Shown piece by piece: positions 1 to 5,467 of a stretch of DNA of 7,577 nt. A program made the position numbers and the translations under genes. The first letter of the stretch is position 1, and each line of letters opens with the position of its first letter. The notes beneath the pieces were generated by a model. That model saw only the letters and a program-made list of their open reading frames with translations, was not told the DNA's origin and did not search any database. This DNA is from Pseudomonadota bacterium (GTDB lineage: Bacteria; Pseudomonadota; Gammaproteobacteria; Xanthomonadales; Xanthomonadaceae). Location: contig JAEWAG010000174.1 of assembly GCA_023391775.1 (NCBI GenBank), positions 1 to 7,577 of the forward strand, read 5' to 3'.

Positions 1-87
1 GCCCAGCCCGCCATGGGCCCCGGTGACCAGGATGACGCGACCGGCCAGCGCCTTGGGCGCGGCCACAGGCAGATCAAGCAGGCTCAT
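1..87 (-). CDS. Short-chain dehydrogenase/reductase, N-terminal fragment (runs off left edge)
   Basis: Only the first 29 residues lie in the window. They read into a first beta strand (GRVILVTG, residues 16-23) followed by the glycine-rich dinucleotide-binding loop TGAHGGLG (22-29), which fits the TGxxxGxG signature of classical SDR NAD(P)H oxidoreductases. The ATG overlaps the grxD stop codon in an ATGA arrangement (4 nt), so the two genes are very probably co-transcribed and translationally coupled. The substrate cannot be told from this fragment, because the catalytic YxxxK and substrate region lie outside. A YciK-like SDR is one possibility, offered only as a guess. The start is supported by the overlap and by the normal distance between the start and the glycine loop. 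Confidence 0.8.
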   Translation of the reverse strand, partial: MSLLDLPVAAPKALAGRVILVTGAHGGLG

Positions 88-404
88 TGCGACCGGGCTT
101 CGCTGACCATGCGCTGCAGCTCGCCCGACTCCAGCAGTTCCAGGGTGATCTCACAGCCGCCGATCAGCTCACCGTGCAGGAACAGCTGCGGGAAGGTCGG
201 CCAGTTGGAATAGCGCGGGAGGTTGGCGCGGATCTCCGGCTCCTCGAGCACGTTGATGGTGTGCAGGTCTTCGGCACCGGCGGCCTGCAGCGCCTGCACC
301 GCGCGCGCGGAAAAACCGCACATCGGGAATGCCGGCGTGCCCTTCATGAACAGGACGATCGGCCTGCTCTCGACCTCGGCCTGGATGCGATCCATCACCG
401 CCAT
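84..404 (-). CDS. grxD: Monothiol CGFS glutaredoxin (Grx4/GrxD type)
   Basis: A 106-residue single-domain thioredoxin-fold protein, close to the length of E. coli GrxD. The monothiol active site CGFS is at residues 29-32, preceded by the conserved MKGTP (20-24), where the Lys contacts glutathione. The WPTFPQLF segment (68-75) carries the cis-proline region, and GGCEI (82-86) is the family's glutathione-binding GGC(D/E) motif. Proteins of this class bind a glutathione-ligated [2Fe-2S] cluster, often with BolA partners, and act in cytosolic iron-sulfur trafficking and iron homeostasis rather than general disulfide reduction. The start is supported by AGGAGA (416-411 on the minus strand) about 6 nt upstream. 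The gene is followed by an overlapping SDR gene and is divergent from the SOD homologue. Nothing in the protein looks abnormal. Confidence 0.95.
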   Translation of the reverse strand: MAVMDRIQAEVESRPIVLFMKGTPAFPMCGFSARAVQALQAAGAEDLHTINVLEEPEIRANLPRYSNWPTFPQLFLHGELIGGCEITLELLESGELQRMVSEARSQ

Positions 405-507
405 TGCGAGTCTCCTGTCGACGGGGCCGCGGGCGGCCGTCGGCTACACTGAAGTTGCAATTGTAATCCCTGCGCGGCCTCTGGCGCCGCGCCCGCCGGA
501 ATCCCGC
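405..507. promoter_or_regulatory. Divergent promoter region between grxD and the SOD homologue
   Basis: This 103-bp gap separates two genes read outward, so it should hold promoters for both. It contains the only AT-rich island nearby, around 451-467. Visible elements are GGCTACACT (442-450, a -10-like TACACT for the plus strand), TGTAAT (462-467, plus) and its overlapping opposite-strand TACAAT (465-460, minus). An imperfect 12-bp palindrome, TTGCAATTGTAA (455-466), lies across these. No good -35 box is visible for either direction, so promoter assignment rests on position and -10 resemblance only. The SOD gene has only a weak ribosome-binding site (CCGGA, about 7 nt before the ATG). Confidence 0.4.
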
Positions 508-1086
508 ATGCCTTTCGAGTTGCCCGATCTGCCCTACGCGCGCACCGCGCTGGAACCCCACGTTTCGGCCGCCGCGCTGGACGCCCACTACCAGGGCATC
601 CACCAGGGCCATCTGGATACGATCAACCGCATGCTGCCCGGCAGCGGCCTTGAAGACCTGCCGCTGGCAGAGCTGGTGCAGCGTGCCCGGGGCCGGCTGG
701 CCGAAGCGGCGGCCGAGGCCTGGAACCACGCTTTCTTCTGGACCTGCCTGTCACCGCGCGGCGGGGGCGAACCGCGTGGCGCGCCGGCCGACCTGCTGGC
801 CAGGCACCACGGCGACTTTGCCGGTTTCCGCGCCGAATTCGAGCGCATGGCCGCCTCCCTGCCGGGGTCCGGCTGGGTATGGCTGGTGCAGCGCCCGGAC
901 GGCAGCGTTGGCATCGTCACCACGCGCGGCGCCAGCACCCCGGCCACCGGCAGCGACACGCCGCTGCTGGCCTGCGACCTGTGGGAACACGCGTACTGGA
1001 CCGACTACCCGGACGATCGCGCCGCCTGGCTGGCGGCGTTCTGGAAGATCGTCGACTGGGACGCGGTAGGACGCCGCCTGCGCTGA
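508..1086 (+). CDS. Fe/Mn superoxide dismutase family protein with altered second shell
   Basis: A 192-residue homologue of Fe-type superoxide dismutase, the usual length. The opening (FELPDLPY), WNHAFFWTCL (72-81), GSGWVWLV (120-127) and DLWEHAYWTDY (157-167) match the family. The four metal ligands are present: H27, H74, D157 and H161. The dimer-bridge E160 and Y163 are also present, as is W123. What is unusual is the second shell. By alignment to remembered E. coli SodB, gateway Tyr34 is His35, His30 is Ile31, the nearby Lys29 is Gly30, and outer-sphere Gln69 is Glu70. The Mn-type Gln (E. coli SodA Gln146) aligns with Ala142, so it does not compensate. The fold and metal binding look intact, but catalytic tuning may differ. 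No signal peptide is seen, so it is cytosolic. The start at 508 begins the family's N-terminus exactly; upstream in-frame ATGs would add a non-homologous extension antisense to grxD. Confidence 0.9.
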   Translation: MPFELPDLPYARTALEPHVSAAALDAHYQGIHQGHLDTINRMLPGSGLEDLPLAELVQRARGRLAEAAAEAWNHAFFWTCLSPRGGGEPRGAPADLLARHHGDFAGFRAEFERMAASLPGSGWVWLVQRPDGSVGIVTTRGASTPATGSDTPLLACDLWEHAYWTDYPDDRAAWLAAFWKIVDWDAVGRRLR

Positions 1087-1105
1087 GCGCCGGCGCGCGC
1101 CTCAG
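1083..1105. terminator. Hairpin spanning both stop codons between convergent genes (possible bidirectional terminator)
   Basis: CTGAG (1083-1087) pairs with CTCAG (1101-1105), and the stem continues through CGC/GCG with one bulged base, giving about 8 GC-rich pairs and a short loop. The stop codons of the SOD homologue (1084-1086) and purK (1104-1102, minus strand) lie in opposite arms. There is no U-tract on either side, so it is not a classical intrinsic terminator. It fills the 15-bp gap between convergent genes, the position where a bidirectional terminator is expected. Confidence 0.35.
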
Positions 1106-2256
1106 CCCGCGCGCAGCACCGCGAGCACCGGCTCCACCTCGGCCCCACGACCCAGCGCCGCGCCAGCGTTGTCCAGTGCCCGGGCCAGGGCCTGGGTGGT
1201 GTCGGCGCGGAAGGTGGCATGGCCGACCTTGCGGCCTTCGCGCGCCTCCTTGCCGTAGTCGTGCCAGTGGCCGCCGGCCTGCGCCAGCACGGCGCCGACC
1301 CCGGGCATGGCCCCGATCCAGTTGAGCATGCAGGCATGGCCGCGCATCGCGGTGCTGCCCAGCGGCAGGCCGAGCACGGCGCGCAGGTGGTTCTCGAACT
1401 GCGAGGTCTCCGCACCTTCGATGGTCCAGTGGCCGGAGTTGTGCACCCGCGGCGCCATCTCGTTGGCCAGCAGCGCATCGCCGCGGCGGAACAGCTCCAG
1501 CGCGAACACACCCACGTAGTCCAGGCGCTCGGCCAGGCGGCGCGCGTATGCCAGGGCGGTGTCCTGCACCGCGGCGGGGACCGGCGCCGGTGCCAGGCTC
1601 GCGGACAGCACTCCGTCGACATGCCAGTTGGCGGTCAGCGGCCAGGCGCGGAACTCGCCATCGCGGCCACGCACGGCGACCACGCTGACCTCGCCGTCGA
1701 ACGGCACGAACGCCTCCAGGATCAGCCCGACCCGCCCGGCCTGCGCACCCAGCGCCTGCCAGGCCGCATCGGCGTCGGCCCGCTCGCGGATGCGGAACTG
1801 GCCCTTGCCGTCGTAGCCGAAGCGGCGGGTCTTGAGGATGCAGGGCACGCCCACTTCGTCCAGGGCCTGCTCCAGTCCCTCGCGGCTGTCCACGGCGGCA
1901 AAGGCCGGCACCGGAATGTCCAGCTCGCGGAACAGGGTCTTCTCGGAAAGCCGGTCCTGGGCCACGGCCAGGGCCGCCGGTGACGGGTGTACCGGCAGCC
2001 GGCCGGCCAGGCGCTGCGCACTGTCGGCCGGCACGTTCTCGAAATCGAAAGTCACCACGTCGACCTCGGCGGCCAGCGCGTCAAGCGCGGCGGCATCGTC
2101 GAAGGCGGCGTTGACCAGTGGCGCGCACTCGGCCGCGCAGGCGTCGGCGGCCGGATCCAGCACCTTGAACCGCAACCCCAGCGGCAGGCCGGCCAGCGCC
2201 ATCATCCGCGCCAGCTGGCCGCCTCCCAGGATCCCCACGCGACTGCGGTGGCTCAT
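1102..2256 (-). CDS. purK: N5-carboxyaminoimidazole ribonucleotide synthetase (PurK)
   Basis: A 384-residue ATP-grasp enzyme that makes N5-CAIR from AIR, bicarbonate and ATP in de novo purine synthesis, in the cytosol. Domains in order: a pre-ATP-grasp domain with GILGGGQLARM (8-18) and FENVP (72-76); the ATP-grasp core with QDRLSEKTLF (100-109), the glycine-rich ATP loop around RRFGYDGKGQ (144-153) and EAFVPFDGEVS (181-191); the metal/phosphate-binding NEMAPRVHNSGHWT (265-278) and SQFENHLRA (285-293); and a C-terminal segment ending with GKEAREGRKVGH (335-346). The ATG lies 10 nt after the purE stop, with GAGG overlapping that stop as ribosome-binding site, so purE-purK form one operon. A longer open frame upstream runs out of frame through purE and is a shadow. 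Length and motifs are normal for the family. Confidence 0.97.
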   Translation of the reverse strand: MSHRSRVGILGGGQLARMMALAGLPLGLRFKVLDPAADACAAECAPLVNAAFDDAAALDALAAEVDVVTFDFENVPADSAQRLAGRLPVHPSPAALAVAQDRLSEKTLFRELDIPVPAFAAVDSREGLEQALDEVGVPCILKTRRFGYDGKGQFRIRERADADAAWQALGAQAGRVGLILEAFVPFDGEVSVVAVRGRDGEFRAWPLTANWHVDGVLSASLAPAPVPAAVQDTALAYARRLAERLDYVGVFALELFRRGDALLANEMAPRVHNSGHWTIEGAETSQFENHLRAVLGLPLGSTAMRGHACMLNWIGAMPGVGAVLAQAGGHWHDYGKEAREGRKVGHATFRADTTQALARALDNAGAALGRGAEVEPVLAVLRAG

Positions 2257-2266
2257 GCGCCCTGCC

Positions 2267-2791
2267 TCACTGCCGCGGGTCGTCATGGGCGAGGACATCC
2301 TCGGTCTGGCGGCGGCGGAACGCCTCCAGCGCGTCGGCGATGGCCGGGTGCTCGCCGGCCAGCATCGCCGCGGCGAACAGGCCGGCATTGGCCGCGCCCG
2401 CATTGCCGATGGCGAAGGTGGCCACTGGCACGCCGGCCGGCATCTGCACGATCGACAGCAGCGAGTCCATGCCGTTGAGCGCCCGGCTCTGCACGGGCAC
2501 GCCCAGCACCGGCACCGGCGTCTTGGAGGCCAGCATGCCGGGCAGGTGGGCGGCCCCGCCGGCACCGGCGATGATCGCGCGCAGGCCGCGCTCCTGCGCG
2601 GTGGCGGCGTACTCGAACAGCACGTCCGGGGTGCGGTGCGCGGACACGACGCGGACCTCGTGCGGAACCCCGAGGGCCTCGAGCTTCTGCACGGCGTGCT
2701 GCATCGTTTCCCAGTCGGAACGGGACCCCATCACCACGCCGACCAGCGGGGCGGCATGGATGGGCGCGGGCGGATTGGGCTGGGCTGGCAT
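2267..2791 (-). CDS. purE: N5-carboxyaminoimidazole ribonucleotide mutase (PurE, class I)
   Basis: A 174-residue enzyme that converts N5-CAIR to CAIR, the step after PurK; the adjacent purK argues for class I mutase chemistry rather than the CO2-using class II. Visible motifs are the nucleotide-binding [13 protein letters not shown] (18-30), VSAHRTPD (49-56) with H52 matching the catalytic His45 of E. coli Pur[15 protein letters not shown] (the mobile substrate loop), and a C-terminal stretch rich in Gly/Ala after [16 protein letters not shown]. The ATG at 2791 is chosen because GAGGA sits about 5 nt before it. A TTG at 2809 in the same frame would add six residues but has no ribosome-binding site and lies near the expected transcription start. 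The first 15 residues are Pro/Ala-rich and variable. Gene order purE then purK is the common one. Confidence 0.96.
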   Translation of the reverse strand: MPAQPNPPAPIHAAPLVGVVMGSRSDWETMQHAVQKLEALGVPHEVRVVSAHRTPDVLFEYAATAQERGLRAIIAGAGGAAHLPGMLASKTPVPVLGVPVQSRALNGMDSLLSIVQMPAGVPVATFAIGNAGAANAGLFAAAMLAGEHPAIADALEAFRRRQTEDVLAHDDPRQ

Positions 2792-2848
2792 GGCCGTCCT
2801 CGGTGGCAAGGCCGTATTCTAGCCATCTCTGCCCCCCGACCGGATGCC
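2792..2848. promoter_or_regulatory. Divergent promoter region between purE and the Trm112-like gene
   Basis: This 57-bp gap lies between genes read outward. On the minus strand GGCTAGAAT (2824-2816) holds TAGAAT, five of six matches to the -10 consensus, placed 24 nt before the purE ATG. On the plus strand an overlapping TATTCT (2815-2820) is a weaker -10 candidate for the Trm112-like gene. No clear -35 element is seen for either. No PurR-like operator was recognised. Confidence 0.4.
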
Positions 2849-3118
2849 ATGGACCGCAAGCTGCTCGACCTGCTGTGTTCGCCCGATACCCGCCAGCCGC
2901 TGGCGCTGCTGGAGTCGCGCGGGCTGGATGCGCTCAACCGCGCCATCGCCGCCGGCCAGGTGGTCCGCGCCGACGGCACGCCGCAGGCCGAGCCGCTGCG
3001 CGAGGCCCTGGTCACCCGCGACCGGCGCCTGGTGTACCGCATCGACGACGGCATCCCGGTGCTGCTGGTCGAGGAAGCCCTGGCTACCGCGCAGGTCGCC
3101 GACTTCCCGCAGGCATGA
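2849..3118 (+). CDS. Trm112/YcaR family small protein, with insertion
   Basis: An 89-residue protein. Its start (DRKLLDLLCSPDTRQPL, residues 2-18) and end (LVYRIDDGIPVLLVEEA, 61-77) match the Trm112p/UPF0434 family, of which E. coli YcaR is a 60-residue member. Between these halves lies an extra segment of about 30 residues (roughly 22-52), so it is longer than YcaR. The usual CPxC zinc-type site is reduced to a single Cys10. In eukaryotes and archaea Trm112 activates methyltransferases; the bacterial role is not settled, and I assign none here. The start is chosen for homology; an out-of-frame ATG five bases upstream is ignored. No clear ribosome-binding site precedes it. Its stop overlaps the nadC start (ATGA), which suggests translational coupling. 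Confidence 0.8.
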   Translation: MDRKLLDLLCSPDTRQPLALLESRGLDALNRAIAAGQVVRADGTPQAEPLREALVTRDRRLVYRIDDGIPVLLVEEALATAQVADFPQA

Positions 3119-3990
3119 AGCCGGCCGCCGCCCTGGTTCCGCCGCCGGAGGCGGTGGTGCTCGAAGACGTGCGCCGCGCCCTGGCCGAGGACATCGGCGA
3201 CGGCGACGCCACCGCCGCCCTGCTGCCGGACCAGCCGGCCACTGCCGTCCTGCTGTGCAAGGAAGACGCCGTGGTCGCAGGGCGTCCGTGGTTCGACGCC
3301 TGCCACCGGGCGCTGGATCCGCAGGTGCGCATCGACTGGCGGGTGACCGAGGGCCAGCGCGTGCAGGCCGGCACCGTGCTCGCCGTGCTGCACGGCCACA
3401 CCCGCGCCCTGGTCACCGCCGAGCGCACCTCACTGAACTTCATGCAGACCCTGAGCGGCACCGCCACCACGGTCGCCGCCCATGTCGCCGCGGTGCGCGG
3501 CACCGGCGCGACCATCCTCGACACCCGCAAGACCCTGCCCGGCCTGCGCCAGGCGCAGAAGTACGCGGTCCGTGCCGGCGGCGGCGGCAACCATCGCCAC
3601 GGCCTGTACGACACGGTGATGCTCAAGGAGAACCACGTGCGCGTGGCCGGCTCGGTGACCGCGGCCATCGCCGCGGCCCGTGCCGCACGCCCGGACCTGC
3701 CGCTGGTGGTCGAGGTCGAAACCCTCGATGAGCTGCGCCAGGCGCTGGCCGCCGGCTGCGACCGCATCCTGGTGGACGACTTCGACGCGGCGACCCGGCG
3801 CGAGGCGGTGCGCATCGCCCGCGGCGCCCCGTTCAACGGGCGCATCCCGCTGGAGGTATCCGGCAGCGTCGGCCTGGACGGGCTGCGCACGATTGCGGAG
3901 GACGGGGTGGATTTCATCTCCATCGGCGCGCTGACCAAGCACGTGCGCGCCATCGACCTGTCGCTGAAGCTGGGCCCGCCCCCGGCCTGA
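3115..3990 (+). CDS. nadC: Nicotinate-nucleotide pyrophosphorylase (quinolinate phosphoribosyltransferase)
   Basis: A 291-residue enzyme that converts quinolinate and PRPP to nicotinate mononucleotide, CO2 and PPi in de novo NAD synthesis. The N-terminal domain starts with a variable Ala/Pro-rich segment, then DVRRALAEDIGDGDAT (18-33). The active-site segments follow: ERTSLNFMQTLSGTAT (103-118), DTRKTLPGLR (136-145) with quinolinate-binding Arg and Lys, the KYAVRAGGGGNHRHGLYD region (149-166), and LKENH (170-174). VEVET (199-203), VDDF (220-223), LEVSGSV (246-252) and ISIGALTKH (268-276) supply the barrel's acidic and phosphate-binding residues. The ATG lies inside the stop of the upstream Trm112-like gene (4-nt overlap). 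nadA and nadB are not in the window. Length and all key motifs are normal. Confidence 0.97.
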   Translation: MKPAAALVPPPEAVVLEDVRRALAEDIGDGDATAALLPDQPATAVLLCKEDAVVAGRPWFDACHRALDPQVRIDWRVTEGQRVQAGTVLAVLHGHTRALVTAERTSLNFMQTLSGTATTVAAHVAAVRGTGATILDTRKTLPGLRQAQKYAVRAGGGGNHRHGLYDTVMLKENHVRVAGSVTAAIAAARAARPDLPLVVEVETLDELRQALAAGCDRILVDDFDAATRREAVRIARGAPFNGRIPLEVSGSVGLDGLRTIAEDGVDFISIGALTKHVRAIDLSLKLGPPPA

Positions 3991-4045
3991 GGTCGCGCCG
4001 GCGGCGGCAACGGGCCTGCTCACGCGGCGCCGACCGCCGCCCGTT
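3991..4045 (+). other. Post-nadC segment with two competing GC-rich stems
   Basis: Directly after the nadC stop, GGTCGCGCCG (3991-4000) can pair with CGGCGCCGACC (4025-4035) with one bulge. AACGGGC (4009-4015) can pair perfectly with GCCCGTT (4039-4045). The pairs interleave, so the two hairpins are mutually exclusive unless a pseudoknot forms. There is no U-tract. This could be a terminator or processing signal, or chance pairing in GC-rich DNA. Confidence 0.25.
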
Positions 4046-4074
4046 AACCTCGCCTGCATGCGAAAGGAGTCCGC

Positions 4075-5034
4075 ATGCGACTACGCCCCCTCTGCGTGAT
4101 GCTGGCACTGCCGGCGCTGGCCATGGCCAGGCCGGCGGCAGCTGTCGACGCCTGCGACATTCCCCCGCGCTACGGCGTGGAGGCGACCGCCGCCTCCATC
4201 GTGCGGACCGCCTGCCAGGAACACCGGCTGTGGCTGCGGCCGTTCATCGACCGCGACGGGCGCCTGGCGTCGCTGGCGGTGACCGAGGCCGAGCGTGCGC
4301 AGCTGGACGATGGCAGCACGCCAGCCTGGCAGCAGGTGGCACGCTACTGGCGCGAGAGCGGCACCCTGTCGGTGATGGGGGCCACGCCCGGCGCGGACAG
4401 CTGCATGGCCGTGCCGGGCGAGCGCTTCCGCGACAGCGACTGCCGCGCCTTCCTGGTCGACAACCCGTGGTCGGCGGCCTTCATTTCCTGGGTGATGCGG
4501 CGGGCTGGCGTGTCCGGCTTCCTTGCCTCGCCACGGCACATGGACTACATCGCCCACGCATGGCGACAGCCCGAGCGCAGCCCCTACACCTATGCCGATC
4601 CGTTCACCGGCAAGCCGGCCCCTGGCGACCTGCTGTGCTTCCTGCGTGCGGCCGACGAGGGCCGCGGCGCCGACGGCCTGCATGCCGCGCTTTCTGGGCA
4701 GGGCAGCATGCCGAGGCAGTCGCACTGCGAGGTGGTGATCGCGGCCAATCCGGGTGGCGACCGCACCCTGCACCTGGTGGGCGGCAACACGCTCAACGCG
4801 GTGGTGATGCGCCAGCTGCCACTGGAGCGCGATGGCCGCCTGGCGCGCGCCACCGCCAGCGGCGTGGCGGATGCCGGCTGCGGGCCGGGCCTGCCCGGAG
4901 CCTGCAGCTTCAACCGCCGCGACTGGGCCGTGCTGCTCAAGCTCAAGCCGCAGTCGCAACTGGGGCCGTCCCTCCCCCAGCAGCATCCTCCGCCCGCGGC
5001 AACCGTGCCCGCCACGCCGGTCGACGTGGACTGA
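4075..5034 (+). CDS. Exported DUF2272 protein, NlpC/P60-CHAP-like fold suspected
   Basis: A 319-residue protein of unknown function. Residues 1-23 form a signal peptide (basic MRLR, hydrophobic core, likely cleavage after PAAA), so it should be periplasmic or secreted. The DUF2272 core shows NPWSAAFISWVMRRAGV (130-146), RHMDYIAHAW (154-163), PAPGDLLCFL (181-190), QSHCEVVIA (215-223) and LHLVGGN (232-238). Order and spacing resemble NlpC/P60 or CHAP cell-wall hydrolases (WCAAFVSW, GDxxFF, GHvgiv, EGN-like), but the nucleophile position is Ser133 rather than Cys, and His217 would be the catalytic His. The mature chain has eight cysteines (27, 47, 110, 123, 188, 218, 269, 277), consistent with disulfides. 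The tail (about 293-319) is Pro/Gln-rich and probably disordered. A strong AAAGGAG (4063-4069) precedes the ATG by 5 nt. Function is inferred from fold resemblance only. Confidence 0.85.
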   Translation: MRLRPLCVMLALPALAMARPAAAVDACDIPPRYGVEATAASIVRTACQEHRLWLRPFIDRDGRLASLAVTEAERAQLDDGSTPAWQQVARYWRESGTLSVMGATPGADSCMAVPGERFRDSDCRAFLVDNPWSAAFISWVMRRAGVSGFLASPRHMDYIAHAWRQPERSPYTYADPFTGKPAPGDLLCFLRAADEGRGADGLHAALSGQGSMPRQSHCEVVIAANPGGDRTLHLVGGNTLNAVVMRQLPLERDGRLARATASGVADAGCGPGLPGACSFNRRDWAVLLKLKPQSQLGPSLPQQHPPPAATVPATPVDVD

Positions 5035-5059
5035 CGCTGCGCGCGCCCGCACGCTCGGC

Positions 5060-5065
5060 TAGAGT
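5060..5065 (+). promoter_or_regulatory. -10-like hexamer TAGAGT, 6 nt before the DUF3301 start
   Basis: GGCTAGAGT (5057-5065) contains TAGAGT (four of six matches to TATAAT) and ends 6 nt before the ATG at 5072. If it is a -10 element, transcription would start at or within a base or two of the ATG, giving a leaderless mRNA. No Shine-Dalgarno sequence competes with this reading, but no -35 box is visible. Confidence 0.35.
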
Positions 5066-5071
5066 TCGGCC

Positions 5072-5425
5072 ATGCCCAGCGTGATCCTCCTGATGATTGC
5101 CGGCGCCGCCATCGTTGCGTTCTGGAACGCGGCGCGCGCGGCGGCCGAACAGGCCGAAGCCCTCGGCCGTGATGCGTGCAATGCCGCCGGCGTGCAATGG
5201 CTCGACCAGAGCGTGCATGCCTCCGGGCTGCGCCTGTACCGGCGCGGTGACGGCTGGCTTGGCCTGGAGCGCACGTTCCGCTTCGACTATTCGCACGACG
5301 GCGCCGACCGCCACAGCGGGCGGCTGGTGCTGCGCCAGGGCAGGCTGGTGTCCTTCGTCGGGCCGTCCAGCGGTGCGCGCATCATCCCGCTGCACCCCGG
5401 CAGCCACGGCCCGGGCGAAGGCTGA
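5072..5425 (+). CDS. DUF3301 family single-pass membrane protein
   Basis: A 117-residue protein that I place in the DUF3301 family. Residues 3-19 (VILLMIAGAAIVAFWNA) form a single N-terminal membrane helix. An Ala/Glu-rich helix follows (21-33), then GRDACNAAGVQWLDQSV (32-48), and a beta-rich part with LRLYRRGDGWLGLERTFRF (53-71), FDYSHDGADRHSGRL (71-85) and RLVSFV (91-96). This pattern of a short anchor, GR.AC..AG.Q.LD and a Y/FRF.FS.DG..R..G segment is what I recall for DUF3301. The family has no established function that I know of. The small soluble domain should face the cytoplasm or periplasm depending on anchor orientation, which the sequence does not settle. The gene lies 37 nt after the DUF2272 gene and is convergent with sspB. 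The C-terminal tail is Gly/Pro-rich. Confidence 0.8.
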   Translation: MPSVILLMIAGAAIVAFWNAARAAAEQAEALGRDACNAAGVQWLDQSVHASGLRLYRRGDGWLGLERTFRFDYSHDGADRHSGRLVLRQGRLVSFVGPSSGARIIPLHPGSHGPGEG

Positions 5426-5440
5426 GCGGTCGCGGCGACG

Positions 5441-5462
5441 GCCTGCAGCGGCAAGCTGCGGC
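5441..5462. terminator. Hairpin between convergent DUF3301 gene and sspB (possible bidirectional terminator)
   Basis: GCC-T-GCAGC (5441-5449) pairs with GCTGCGGC (5455-5462) around a five-base loop (GGCAA), giving an eight-pair GC-rich stem with one bulged T. It sits in the 42-bp gap between the two stop codons. No U-tract follows on either strand, so termination efficiency is uncertain. Confidence 0.4.
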
Positions 5463-5467
5463 GGCGC

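Noticed and set aside
223..507. Upstream extension of the SOD homologue to an earlier ATG
   Set aside because: The added residues are antisense to grxD and have no SOD homology; the family N-terminus begins exactly at 508.
2257..2565. N-terminal extension of PurK by about 100 residues
   Set aside because: The extension lies in purE in another frame; the GILGGGQL start motif sits eight residues after the ATG at 2256, as expected.
2792..2809. TTG start for PurE at 2809
   Set aside because: No ribosome-binding site precedes it, and GAGGA is well placed before the ATG at 2791.
3084..4010. Antisense 308-codon frame over nadC
   Set aside because: Ser/Arg/Thr-rich shadow of a clear nadC gene; no motif.
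4144..4155. Lipobox before Cys27 of the DUF2272 protein
   Set aside because: VDAC has Asp at the -2 position, atypical for lipoproteins, and a good signal peptidase I site (PAAA) lies three residues earlier.
4081..5052. Long antisense open frame (323 codons) covering the DUF2272 gene
   Set aside because: It is a GC-driven shadow: Arg/Gly/Ala/His-rich with no domain, while the plus frame has a signal peptide, a ribosome-binding site and DUF2272 motifs.
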